Positions 20,836 to 31,876 are shown, counted from the stretch's first letter. The stretch is DNA of 48,313 bases from UBA7396 sp034676185 (GCA_034676185.1 JAUCCN010000011.1:1-48313), one strand, 5' to 3'. Program-made: numbers and translations. Notes: generated by a model from the letters alone, not told the origin.

Positions 20836-22050
20836 ATGAAAAATATTGAAACATTCAAAATAAAAAAAGAAATTCCTGATGTAGTTCTCTACTTAAATGA
20901 ACTTTTTGATAATGCTATTTTAGATAATGTTTCAGATATACATATAGAAACTACCAAAGATTTTTTACTCATCAGATGTAGAAAAGATTGAGATTTTGTG
21001 GTATATGATAAAATTTCTTTAGATCATATTTCTACTATAGTTACCAGACTGAAAGTATTAGCAAAAGTAAAAATTGATGAAAATAAAAAACCCCAAGATG
21101 GAAAAATAGTATATATATCTGAAAAAAATAAAGAAACAATAGATATCAGAGTTTCTACTCTTCCAACTATTTATTGAGAAAAAGTAGTAATGAGAATATT
21201 AAGACAAGATGATAGTTTAATTCATCTTGAATCTATTGGTTTAATTGATGATAATTTAGAAAAAGTAAAAAATGTTTTAAAAAGTAAATATGGAATTATT
21301 TTAGTAGCTGGGCCAACTGGGTCTTGAAAATCAACTACTCTTTTTAGTATTTTAAAAGATTTTAATCCATTAGAATATAATATTTCTACTCTTGAAGATC
21401 CTGTGGAATATAATATTGACTATGTAAATCAATCTCAAATTAAGCCTGAAATTTGATATACTTTTGCTTCAGGACTCAGAAGTCTTGTAAGACAAGATCC
21501 AGATATCATAATGGTATGAGAAATTAGAGATAAAGAAACTGCTATTTTATCAATAGAAGCAGCTCTTACTTGACACCTTGTTCTTTCAACTATACATACA
21601 AATTCTGCTTCTGCTACTATACAAAGACTCATAAATATGGGAATTGAACCTTTTTTAATTACGAGTGCTCTTAAAATGATAATTTCTCAAAGACTAGTGA
21701 AAAGAATTTGTCCTCATTGTAAAAAGCCACATAGTATTGATGATTTATTAAAAGAAAAAGTAAAAAAAGAACTTTCTGATATAGTAGAAAAAGATGAGAT
21801 TGATGAACTCCAATTTTTTAAAGGAGAATGATGTGAACATTGTAAATACACAGGATATAGTGGAAGACTGGGAGTGCACGAAGTTTTAGTATTATGAGAT
21901 TATTTAGAAAAAAGTATTCTTGATATATCAAGTGCAAGTGAAATTCATAAAATAGCTACCAAACATGGAATGATTACTATCGTACAAGATGCTATATTAA
22001 AAGCAATAATGTGAGATACTACTTTAGAAGAAGCATTTAAATTAATTTAA
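20836..22050 (+). CDS. pilB: type IV pilus assembly ATPase PilB (GspE family)
   Basis: 404 aa, shorter than the usual 560 because the N-terminal regulatory MshEN/GspE-N part is absent. Walker A G159PTGSGKST (Gly164 is UGA), Asp box 'STLEDPVEYNI', Walker B 'DPDIIMVGEIRDKETA', His box 'GHLVLSTIHTN', and a tetracysteine zinc motif 'CPHC...CEHCKYTGYSGRLGVHEVL' between about residues 296 and 345, which marks PilB rather than PilT. It powers pilus extension from the cytoplasm with the PilC platform encoded downstream. Five bases separate it from the phosphatase gene. Confidence 0.95.
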
Positions 22051-22055
22051 TCTTT

Positions 22056-23939
22056 ATGTTGAACTTGTTTAGAAAAAAGAAAAAAAATATTAATACTGAT
22101 GATATAAAAGACTTCAATAATATTATAAAAGTTATTGAAGATTTTATATTATTTGAGGAATTTGAAAAAGCGTCAAAAGCTATACAAGAAGTCCTATATA
22201 AAGAAAATGAATCTTTTAAATATTATATTGAAACTATTGCTGAAAAAGATAAAAAAGAACAATTAGAATTATTTAAAAAGAAAATAACAAAAATAGAAAA
22301 ATTAAAGCTTAAAAATGATGAGAAAAAAGCAAAATTTGAAATTTATATAAAAGAAAGGAAGAAAAAAGAAGAAATTAAATTTGTAAAAGAAAAAACAAAA
22401 GAACTCATAAATACAGGAAAATTTGATGAAGCCATTATACTGATGAATAGCTTAGTAGAAAAAAATCTTCATGATGTAAAAATCATTAATATTTCAAATA
22501 ACTTTAAAAAAGAAATAACTAAACAAATAGAAAAAGACAAACAAAAAAAACAAAAAGAAATAAAAAAAGATACTCTCAGAGAAGCACAAGAACTTATATG
22601 AGAAATAAAAAATACTCCTCTTGATGAAAAAGAAAAGCAACAACATAAATCACTTTTTCTGACTTTAAAAGAAAAATTAAATTTTTATGGATCTTTCAAA
22701 AGAAGACTTAAAGACAAAAGACTTTTAGACGAAGTGAATTTACTGCTTCAAAGTCAAAATGAAAAAAATGAGCTTGCAGCAAAAGCAAAGCTTGCCCAAG
22801 TGCATTCTGGAATTTCCAGAGAAATATATGGAGAAAAAATGCACGGATACGAGATATATGGAAAAATCATGTGAGCAGATAAAATATCTTGAGATAGTTT
22901 ATGATTTCACAAAACAAAAAATGATTATACATTTTTTATAGGAGATGCTACTGGACATTGAATTAGAGCTTGATTTATAATTTCACAACTTACCAAAAAA
23001 TTCCATGAACTCATAGGAACATCAAAAAGCCTTGAATGACTCGCTATGGATATCAATAATTCATTAAAACAAGAATTAAAGAGTGGAAATTTTATTACTT
23101 CTATTTTTTTCAATGTATATAAAAAAAATCCAAATAATGTTTCTTTTATATGAATGGGACATGAACCACTTTTTATATTTAGAAAAGAAACTGGAAAAGT
23201 TGAAAAAGTTATTCCTGGATGATTAGCCTCAGGAATCAGAATAATTAAAGATATATTAAGTATCAAGAAAAAAGAAATTATTATGAATGATGGTGATATT
23301 CTAATTTCATATACTGATGGTATTGTAGAAGCAAAAAATGCAGATGGGCATATGTATAGTATAGAAAGAATTAGTAAAAAATTAGAAGAATTTTGAAGAA
23401 GTGGAAAACTTTCTTTAGAAGAGGTATACAAAAAATTTATTGAAGATTTAAAAACTTTTTCAGGGAAAGCAAATTATAATGATGATGTAACTATTTTACT
23501 TTTAAAAAGAAATAAAAACAAGGAAATACTTGAACAAAAAGAAATTGATGATATGATACTCAAAGAAGGAATTGATAAAAAATATAAAAAACAAATTTCC
23601 TGAAAAACTCTTGAAGAAGCAAGAGAAAAAATGCAAAGTATTCAAAAAGAAAATTCTCTAAAAATTATTATTAAATCTCTTGATATTTTATATAAAACTT
23701 GAGAACTTCCCAGCTTAAAAACAAATTGTATTCGTTATATAAAAGAAGGATATATTCATAAAAAAATAAATTTTTATCTCAAAAAAGCTTTAGAAAATGA
23801 AAATGCATTTAAAATCACTCAAAAAAATAAAAAAATGCAAGATAAATATAATATTTTAAAAGAACTTTACAAAAAATGAGATTATGAAACCGTTATTAGT
23901 GAATGTTCTAGTATCATTTCTAAAAATGGAAATATATAA
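22056..23939 (+). CDS. SpoIIE/RsbU-type PP2C serine phosphatase in the pilus operon
   Basis: 627 aa. Residues 1-260 are Lys/Glu-rich helices, coiled coil or TPR-like ('LINTGKFDEAIILMNSLVEK'). Residues 273-482 are a PPM phosphatase: 'GADKISGD280S', 'IGD297ATGHGIRAG', 'GMGHEPLFIFRK', 'ISYTD421GIVEAKNADG' and 'NDD477VTILLLKR', so all metal-binding aspartates are kept. The C-terminal 140 residues are helical and may be a further repeat domain. No membrane span. It lies between pilB and pilC, 5 bases after pilB. RsbU-type enzymes usually act on anti-anti-sigma proteins; here the position suggests control of the pilus motor or of a partner encoded elsewhere. No cognate kinase is in the window. Confidence 0.9.
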
Positions 23940-24036
23940 AAATGAGTTCACTGGAGAACAAATATTTAGATTAGTACCATAATTCATTAATAAACAAATC
24001 AGATAATAGCAGAAAATATTTATAACTTATGCATGT

Positions 24037-25248
24037 ATGCTAAAAAATAATTTTTTTGATAAATACGGAAATTTTGAAAATGAAAAATTTTTAAAATTAT
24101 TAACCGAATCTCAAAAATGACTCAAAAACAGAAGAAATAAATCAAAAGGGTTGAATATAGAAGTAAACCTTTTTAATAGTGTTTCTCAAAAAGAGTTATG
24201 GCAATTTATCAATAAATTATCTATCTTTATTAATTCTTGAATCGATATAAAATGAGCTTTTAATATCTTAGTAAAACAAACAAAAAATCCATACTTAAAA
24301 AAAATAGGAAATGAAATCAAAGTCAATATTGATTATGGAATTGGAATTAGTGAATCTATGATGCAATACCCAAAAGTCTTTGATAGTTTACTCATTGCTT
24401 TAGTAGGAGTATGAGAAAAAACTTGAAATCTCTGAAAAATTCTTGCTGAAATTGATAAAAAACTCCTTGAAAATATTGAACTCAAAGGAAAAGTAAAGTG
24501 AGCTTTAATCTACCCTGTTATACTTTTATGTCTTACTTTTGCGATGGTTACCTTTATGATGATCATTATTATTCCAAAAGTAACAGAAAGTTTTTCTCAA
24601 ACTGGAACTCAGTTACCTTATCTCACTCAAATAGTTATTAATATATCTGATTTTTTCAGATATCAGTGGTATATTCTCATTTGAGCTGTTGTATGATTTT
24701 TTGCTTTTTTAAAACTACTCAAACAAACCTATTATGGTGAATTACTTTTATGATATATTGCTATCAATCTTCCCATATTTTGACATATCATCAGGCAATC
24801 AAATATTATCTATTTTATCAATTCATTCTCACTTCTTATGGAATCAGGAGTATTACTTTTGGATGCACTGAAAACTTCCAGTCAAGTAGTTTCAAATATT
24901 CACTATAAAAAAGAAGTAGTAAGAATTAAAAATGAAGTAGAAAGTGGACTTACGATTTCAAAATCACTGTGACTCAATCTTGAATATGACACCAATGTAT
25001 ACTTAAATACACTATTTCCAGAAGAATTTGCTTATATAGTAAATACTTGAGAAGAAACTTGAACTTTATCAGAAAGTTTGAAAAAAATAGGAAATAATTA
25101 TTCTTCAGAACTTAAAAGATATATCTGAAATCTAGCAACTATGCTTGAACCATTTATTATTATAGTAGTATGAGGTTTAGTATGATTTATTGTAATTGCT
25201 ATTATGCTTCCATTTTTCAAACTTTGAGAAATTGCAAAAAAAATGTAA
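24037..25248 (+). CDS. pilC: type IV pilus inner-membrane platform protein PilC (GspF family)
   Basis: 403 aa with two T2SSF domains. First half: 'QKELWQFINKLSIFINSGIDIKGAFNIL' and 'KVFDSLLIALVGVGEKTGNLGKIL'; second half: 'IIYFINSFSLLMESGVLLLDAL' and 'FPEEFAYIVNTGEETGTLSESL'; three membrane spans, the last at the very end ('FIIIVVGGLVGFIVIAIMLPFF'). Almost every conserved Gly of the GEKTG/GEETG motifs is UGA. Start is the third of three overlapping ATGs (24037), the only one open. Preceded by 97 bases without a gene. Confidence 0.95.
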
Positions 25249-25287
25249 TAGTGTATACTTTAAAAAATATTTCTCATTTTTTAAAGT

Positions 25288-25671
25288 ATGAAAACAAGAT
25301 ATATCCTCTATCCTACTACTTTGATGTTACTGCTTATTTTACCAGTAATCAGGTATTATGTGACTACTCCAGAAATAAATTCTTGTGTTTTAGATTATGT
25401 AGAAGAACTTGAAAATAGTAATTATAGTTGATATTTATATAGTATCAACGGAATGAGACATATAGAACCAAAAAACTCTCCCCTCACAGAATGATTAAAA
25501 GAATACAAAATTTGAGTAGCTCATGGATGTATTATGGCAAGTGATAATCTTTATATTGATCTTACCAATACTTTTTATTGTACCATTACTTATTTGATAA
25601 AAAAAGCTCCTATAAGCGAAAAACTTAAAGAGCCTTTTGGAATTTATGGTTGAAATGACATAAATAAATAA
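25288..25671 (+). CDS. small secreted or membrane-anchored protein, unknown
   Basis: 127 aa. One N-terminal hydrophobic helix (about residues 5-24, 'YILYPTTLMLLLILPVIRYY') then a polar domain with three cysteines ('INSCVLDYVEEL', 'AHGCIMAS', 'FYCTITYLI'). Not recognised. It follows pilC by 39 bases and is likely in the pilus operon. Its stop ends one base before the stop of the convergent thioredoxin-fold gene. The cysteines and the DsbA-like neighbour suggest a disulfide-containing pilus accessory protein. Confidence 0.68.
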
Positions 25672-26568
25672 TTATTTTTTCAAAAATTCATTCAAATATT
25701 TTGTTTGAAAATCTTCTTTTGAAGTGTATCACTCAAGAAAAATATATTTTCAAGTAGTATTATCAAGTACAACAAATGTAGGAGTTGATTTTACTCACAA
25801 ATAAATTCATTGTCAAAATTCTTTTTCAAGTGAAATATCAATTTCTTTTTGAGAACAATTTTCAAATATTTTTCAGTCAAGGTTATTATCAGACAAAAAT
25901 TTTTTTATTTTCTCATCATTTTTTTCTTCCAGAGAAAAAGAAAATAATTCATCCACATATTTGAGATATGTTTCATTTTTTGTTTGAGAAAAAATACATT
26001 TCGCTTCCCAAGCTTGAGTATATTCTCTACTCTCTTTTTTATTTACCATATTTTTAAATAAGTAATTGAGTTTTTCTTGATATTCTCCAAGTAATTCAGG
26101 AATAATATTTTGAGTGTGCATATCAGTACAATATTTACAAGCAAAATGAGAAAATTCAATCAAACTATACGGAGCATCTTCTTTTCATAAAACAAAAGTT
26201 TCTTGTTTTAAAATCTCTATTTCTTCCTGAGTTAATTTTTTCTGTTTTTGATAATTTGGATCTATTTTTGATTTAATATCTTCAATATACTCTGGGTCTT
26301 GATTTGAAATATCATTCAAATAAGAAATAGTTTGCTCTTTTTGAATTTCTCTGAGTATTTTATAATTTTCCTCTCCTCCAGCTTTTGAATATTCATAATT
26401 TTCAATAGTTGAATTTACTTCTTTAATCACATTTCTGGTAAATATATAATTTGATAATATATTTCACATTGTCATCAAAATGATGATAACAAACAAAAAA
26501 TTGATCGAAAAATTATTTTTTAATTGTTCCCTTATAGTTCCTAATAATGTATGATTTTTATTTTCCAT
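25672..26568 (-). CDS. membrane-anchored DsbA-like thioredoxin-fold protein
   Basis: 298 aa. N-terminal membrane anchor (about residues 21-40), an acidic helical linker, then a DsbA-type thioredoxin domain with active site 'FSHFAC144KYC147TDMH', an inserted helical part, and the cis-Pro loop 'VKSTPTFVVLDN'. It would introduce or repair disulfides on secreted proteins such as pilins or the neighbouring three-cysteine protein. Convergent with the gene at 25288, with zero bases between the two coding regions. Confidence 0.88.
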
Positions 26569-26724
26569 AACTGTAGAGTTAAAAATATTTTCTTTTCAAA
26601 TATAACACTTTCCAAAAAAAAATCAAACTCCAATATTGAAAACAAACTTTTCTCTCAAAAATTATTGCTTTTTCCAAAAAATACATAATATAGTTATAAA
26701 TAAATAAAAATAATATTTCTATAT

Positions 26725-26752
26725 TTGACTTATTTATTTTTTTATTTATAAT
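26725..26752 (+). promoter_or_regulatory. strong promoter of the major pilin gene
   Basis: TTGACT (26725-26730), 16-base spacer, TATAAT (26747-26752), leading to a leader of about 80 bases that contains a G6CC block at 26766-26773. Near-consensus, fitting an abundant structural protein. Confidence 0.72.
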
Positions 26753-26841
26753 ATAGTTGTTCTTAGGGGGGCCTTAACCATTTTATAAAAATCTCTTTCA
26801 AGACACAATATTTATTTTTTTATTTTTTAATATTATTAGGT

Positions 26842-27492
26842 ATGAGAAAAAATACAAATACACAATGATTTACACTTGTGGAGTTAATTATCGTTATTAC
26901 TATTTTAGCAATCTTAGCTACTATCGCATTTATATCTTTCCAAGGATATTCTAAAGATGCAAGAGATGCTTCTAAACAATCTGAAATAGCAAACATTGTA
27001 AAAATAATAGCAGCAGATAGTGCAAAAAATGAAGTGAATCCTATGGCATATATTAAATCACCTGTAAGTGGTGTACCCGTAGCTGATGTTCAAGGTTTAT
27101 CATCAGCAACTTCTTCAACTGGTAAATTAAATACAGAAGTTATTGGTTTAAATAACTCAAAATATGCTGATCAATATGAAGTTGCTGTTTATACATGAAC
27201 TCTTAATGTATACCAAATAAGAGCAAAAATGGAAAATGTTCAAGATAATTGAGAATATTTCGTTTCTGGAACTTACTCACCTAGAAAATCAGCAGTAGCT
27301 TGAACTGTTAATGGAGGAAGTTGAATTACTTTAACTTCATGAATAGGTTTAGTAAAAGTTGGAGATAGATTATGAAGTGCTAATCTTACAGTAACTAAAG
27401 TAAGTTCTGATTTAACTCAATTAACTGTTAACGATAGTACTTGATTTGCAAGTTTTACATATAATGAAACTGCTAGCTTATTTGGAAATTAA
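26842..27492 (+). CDS. type IV pilin (probable major subunit)
   Basis: 216 aa. Leader MRKNTNTQG|FTLVE with UGA encoding the cleavage-site Gly9 and Glu at +5, then a 20-plus residue hydrophobic helix and a Ser/Thr/Gly-rich domain lacking cysteines. Processed by a prepilin peptidase (not in the window) and polymerised by the PilB/PilC machine encoded just upstream. Own strong promoter and a perfect terminator, so it is expressed as a single-gene unit. Residues 8-34 are identical to residues 16-42 of the LamG pilin at 13522-14861 although the codons differ. Confidence 0.93.
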
Positions 27493-27500
27493 TATCTCTT

Positions 27501-27530
27501 AAAAAGAAGTAACAATGTTACTTCTTTTTT
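27501..27530 (+). terminator. Terminator of the pilin gene
   Basis: AAAAAGAAGTAAC / GTTACTTCTTTTT with AAT loop and T-run, 9 bases after the stop. Confidence 0.92.
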
Positions 27531-27552
27531 TTATGCATTTTTTTACACAATA

Positions 27553-27582
27553 AAAAAACATTTCCTTACGGAAATGTTTTTT
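27553..27582 (-). terminator. Terminator of hisS
   Basis: AAAAAACATTTCC / GGAAATGTTTTTT with TTAC loop, 8 bases past the hisS stop. Confidence 0.9.
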
Positions 27583-27589
27583 AGTTTAA

Positions 27590-28912
27590 TTAATCTTTCA
27601 ACATAAAATCTTTTGCTGGGCAATAAAAATCAAGTCCATTTTGTCCCACTTTTCCTTTTACATATTCTATTAAATTATCTTTTTTTACTTCTTCTTGAGT
27701 TCATAAAAGCATATCTCTTACTTGATAGATTCCAGAACTTGCTTCCATAATTCATACCATTACTACATATCTTGCATTGAGACGATTTGCTTTTTTCATT
27801 TGAGCTTTTAGGCTTGGAGTTCCAAGTGATGCAAGAGTATTAATTCCAGCTTCACGAGCTTCTAAAGTCAAAGGTAAAACTATTTTTTTTGCTTCATCTC
27901 AAAGCTGAATAAAGTATAAATCAATCGTATCTTTACTTTTTATATTTATTTCTTTATCAATCAAGGCTTCTGTCAATCTTTCCATTCACATAGCAAATCA
28001 AACTGCAGGAATTTCTTCATTGTGACCAATCTTTTTTGAAAGCATATCATATCTTCCTCATCATCCAAATGCATCCTGGCTTCTTCCAGAACTATCAATA
28101 AATTCCCAAACTGTATGAGTATAATAATCAAGTCCTCTTACAAGTTTATGATCTTCTTCGTATGGAACTCAAAGGATATCAAGATATTCTTTTACTTTTA
28201 TATAGTGTTCTTTTGAATCTTTTTTTAAGAATTTAGTAATCTTTGGAGCCTCTGAAGCTAAAATAATTTCATCTTCTATTTTTGTATCAAGAAGTCTTAA
28301 AGGATTTGATTCTAATTTTTTTAATGCCTCCTCTGATAAAATATGTTTTTTATTTTCATAAAAACTTGTAAGTTCTTCTAAATATTTTTGTCTATCTTTT
28401 GCTGTCCCGATAGAATTTATTTTTACTTTAAACTCTCATTCTAACCCTATTTTATTCAATACTTTATATCAAATAAAAATAAGTTGTGCATCCAAAACAG
28501 GATCTGATTCTCCTATAATTTCAGCTCATACTTGAAAAAATTGTCTAAATCTTCCTTTTTGAGGTCTATCATAACGAAAATGAGGCTCAACATAATATAA
28601 AAATACTGGTTGTGGTTCTGATTGCATATCATTTTCTATATATGCTCTCATAATCGGAGCAGTAGATTCAGGTTTTAAAACCAGTTCTCTTCCCTTTCTA
28701 TCAACAAGATTATACATTTCTTTATCAATAATATCTGTTCCAGCTCACAAAGCTCATGTAAAAAGTTCTTTATGTTCTAAAACAGGAGTAGTAATTCTTT
28801 TAAAGCCATTTTTACGAAGCTCATGTCTAAACACTTTTTTTAAAAATGTGTGATATAAATGTGTATCTGGTAAAATATCTTGCATTCCTCTTACTTTTTT
28901 TATGGCTTCCAT
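27590..28912 (-). CDS. hisS: histidyl-tRNA synthetase
   Basis: 440 aa class II synthetase. 'VRGMQDILPDT' start, motif 1 region 'GFKRITTPVLEHKELFTGALG', 'KPESTAPIMRAYIE', motif 2 'EPHFRYDRPQKGRFRQFFQVG', the histidine-specific 'LVRGLDYYTHTVWEF' and motif 3 'AVGFAMGMERL', followed by the C-terminal anticodon-binding domain ('GINTLASLGTPSLKAQMKKANRLNARYVVMVG'). Monocistronic with its own terminator. Its leader shares the string TTTTAATTATAAAGTT before ATG with lexA. Confidence 0.96.
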
Positions 28913-29023
28913 AACTTTATAATTAAAACAATAAATTTAAAAATAAAATCTCCCGAAAATATGGAAGAATTTTTTCATTATACCGTGATATTACACTATA
29001 TATTTTTTTTTTCAAATTTATTT

Positions 29024-29050
29024 TTGAGATTTTGTTAAAATTCATATAAT
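29024..29050 (+). promoter_or_regulatory. possible promoter of the TMEM43-PAP2-murG operon
   Basis: TTGAGA (29024-29029), 15-base spacer, TATAAT (29045-29050), 33 bases before the ATG at 29084. Confidence 0.5.
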
Positions 29051-29083
29051 GCTGGCATAATTTATATATTTTAATTTTTTTAT

Positions 29084-30241
29084 ATGGTAAATTACCAAGA
29101 AGTAACAGCTGTTTGATTTTTTGATAAAATAAAATCCGCTCTCGCTGGGATAATTGTTGGTCCAATCCTTATTCTCGTTTCTGTTTATATGCTTTGGAAT
29201 AATGAATTTAGTTATGTTGCAAGAGAAAAAGCTATTCTTGAATGAGAAAGTATTGTAGTTGAAGTTGATGCTAAAAATCCAACTTCTGAAAATAATAATA
29301 AATATGTTTACACTTTCTGAGAAGTAAGTAGTAATCCTGTTCAAGAATCTGATTTTGCTTTTCCAATCAATGCGGTAGTAGTTTCAAGAATGGTTGAAAT
29401 GTATCAATGGAATGAAAAATCCCAAACAGAGGTAAAAGAAAATCTTGGATGAAGTGAAACTCATACAACAACTTATTCTTATGAAAAAAATTGGAGTCAA
29501 TTAGCTATTAACTCTGCTGATTTTAATCAACCAATTGAACATCAAAATCCAACAAATTGGAAATATGAATCAAAAATGGAGTTTGGAAAAAATGCAAAAT
29601 TAGGAAATTTTAATGTAACTGAGTGACTTCAAGCAAATCTTCCTGTAGCAAATGATTTAAAACTTTGAGAAGAAGTACAAAATGCACTCTCTACTGGAAG
29701 TACTTTAGTAAATAATTTTATCTATACTGGTATAGATTATAATACCCCTCAAATAGGTGACTTAAGAATATCATATAAAGTTCTTCCTATCTGAACAACA
29801 GTAAGTGCTTTAGCAGGACAAAGAAATAATGATATCCTTGATGTGTATCTTCTTAATAGTGGAGATGATATTACTAGAGTAGAAGAAGGAAGTAAATCTG
29901 CAAAAATATTATTTCAAGGAATGAAAGATGACAATTCACTTACTACTTGGATTATGAGAGTTGTTTTCACTATTGTAATATTTGTATGATTTAGTATGTT
30001 ATTCTCTATTCTTCCAACTCTTGGAAGTGTAGTACCTTTTCTAGGAAAAATTGTTGGAATTTGAGTAGGACTTATTGCTCTTATTTGAACTATTATTGTC
30101 GCTGGAGGAACGATTGCTATTGCATGGTTTATTGCTCGCCCAATTGTTTCTATAATAATTATTGCAATTATTGCTGGATCAATATTTGCAGTAAAAAAAT
30201 TTAAATCTAATAAACAAGCTAATTTAGTATGAGTTTCATAA
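29084..30241 (+). CDS. TMEM43/LUMA-family membrane protein
   Basis: 385 aa. One N-terminal span (about residues 20-40, 'GIIVGPILILVSVYMLWNN') followed by 'REKAILEGESIVVEVD', a long extracytoplasmic domain with 'TTYSYEKNWSQLAINSADF' and 'NPTNWKYES' (the Y-x-YxxxW pattern of TMEM43 proteins), 'LRISYKVLP' and a cluster of four C-terminal spans. TMEM43 is best known from the human inner nuclear membrane; bacterial members exist but their role is unknown. First gene of an operon; its last four codons overlap the start of the PAP2 gene (30229). The UGA codon at the overlap is read as Gly. Confidence 0.85.
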
Positions 30242-30831
30242 GCACTTTACATAACGATATAAATATACCTTTACTTTGATACTTAAATTCATTTACCGAA
30301 AATGAAACTATATCTACAATAGTTTATACTATGGCTGATATTCCAATTTTTATTCTTCCTGTATTTTTACTTTGATATTGGTTTTATTTTCATAGTAAAA
30401 AAGATATTGATGGAAAAAAGAAACTTCTTTTTATATTTTATTCTGCTGTACTTGCTATTGTATTCAGTAGTATAATTCAATTTTTTGTAAATATAGATAG
30501 ACCCGAAAATAGTTTAGAATGAGCAGGAAAACTGATTTTAGAACATATTCCAGATGCTTCATTTCCTTCTGATCATGCAAGTGTAGGAATAGCTTTTGTT
30601 ATGAGTTTATTTTTATTTTGATTTTCTAAAATTTGATTTATAACACTTCCTTTATTTATTATAATGCTTCTTTCAAGAATTGCCTGAGGAATACATTGGC
30701 CTCTTGATATTGTTGCATGAAGTATAGTTTGAATAATCAGTAGCTTTTTAATTTACAAATCACAAAATTTAACTATATTCAAAAAAGTAAATCATTTTAT
30801 CTTAAAAATTGCATCTTATTTTAAATTATAA
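30229..30831 (+). CDS. PAP2-family phosphatase (candidate undecaprenyl-diphosphate phosphatase)
   Basis: 200 aa polytopic protein. The three acid-phosphatase motifs can be read as 'VNIDRPEN' (motif 1, weaker than KxxxxxxRP), 'PSDHAS' (motif 2, catalytic His) and 'SRIAGGIHWPLDIVAG' (motif 3, nucleophilic His). It sits 7 bases ahead of murG, which builds lipid II on undecaprenyl phosphate, so recycling of undecaprenyl diphosphate is the natural guess; phosphatidylglycerophosphatase is the alternative. Start ATG lies in the end of the TMEM43 gene (13-base overlap). Confidence 0.88.
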
Positions 30832-30838
30832 TACTTTC

Positions 30839-31876
30839 ATGATGAAAAATATTGCTCTAACTTGATGATGAACTGGAGGTCATATATTTCCCCTCCTTGC
30901 TTTATATAACTATCTTAATAAGACTGGAGAATTTAATTTTATCTGGTTTTGAGATGAAGATGGGTTAGAAGCAGAAATTGCCTGAGAAAATAATATTAAA
31001 TTTGAACATATTCCAGCTGGAAAATTAAGAAGATATTTTGATATAAAAAATTTTTTTGAACCATTAAAAAACATAAGTTGAATTATTTGGGGAATATATT
31101 TTATTATAAAATATAAAATTGATATTGTATTTTCTAAATGAGGTTTTGTTTGATTACCATTATGTATTGCTTGAGCATTACTCAGAAAAAAAATATATAT
31201 TCATGAATCAGATACTGTTTCTTGATTATCAAATAAAATAATAGCAAAATTTGCAACGAAAATATTTTATACTTTTCCAAATGAAAAAATAGATGGAGAG
31301 AAACATATACTTGTTGGTCAAATTTTAAATCCAAATCTTTTAAAAAATATTGATAAAGTATGAGAATTAAAAGAAAATGAAAAATTAGAAATACTCGTAA
31401 TAGCATGAAGTCAAGGATCTAGTTTTATTTTTGAGCATATCAAATCAGTTTTAAATAATTTAATTGATATTCATTTTACTATCATATTATGAGATAAAAA
31501 TCTTCATTTTAGAAAAGATTTTGAAACTTTTAATAATGTAACTCTGTATGATTTTGTAGATCAAGAAAAGTTGTGAGAAATATATAGTAAATCTGATATA
31601 GCTATTACTCGAGCTTGAGCAACTACCTTATGGGAGCTCTACTTTTTCTGAATTCATTCTATTATTATTCCATTAGAATGAAGTGCTCAAAATCATCAAG
31701 TACTCAATACAGATTATTTTAAAGAAAATTTTTGAAGTGATGTATTATATGAAAATGATAAGCTCAATTTAGAAATTTTTAGACTTCTGAATAAATATAA
31801 AGATTTAAGAAAAAGCTGATTAAATATAAAAAATTTTTTCTACTCTCTAGAAAAAATAAAAGAAGAAATGAGATAA
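30839..31876 (+). CDS. murG: MurG, lipid II-forming GlcNAc transferase
   Basis: 345 aa (344 if the second ATG is used). Transfers GlcNAc from UDP-GlcNAc to lipid I at the inner membrane face. The first loop is G-G-G-T-G-G-H where the first three Gly codons are TGA TGA TGA in a row, the clearest single proof of the code. Also 'SKGGFVGLPLCIAGALL', 'VIAGSQGSSFI' and the UDP-GlcNAc site 'ITRAGATTLWELYFFGIHSIIIPLEGSAQNHQ'. Ends in a hairpin terminator. Confidence 0.96.

Noticed and set aside
21435..21632. minus-strand 65-aa frame inside pilB
   Set aside because: Exactly opposite the PilB Walker B and His box region, which is clearly the coding strand.
22925..23431. 168-aa antisense open frame over the phosphatase gene
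   Set aside because: Antisense to a gene with complete PP2C motifs; its own sequence shows no family features, and minus-strand AT-rich shadows of this kind are common here.
23940..24036. 10-codon ORF (ATG at 23942) between the phosphatase and pilC
   Set aside because: Too short and without supporting signals; treated as spacer.
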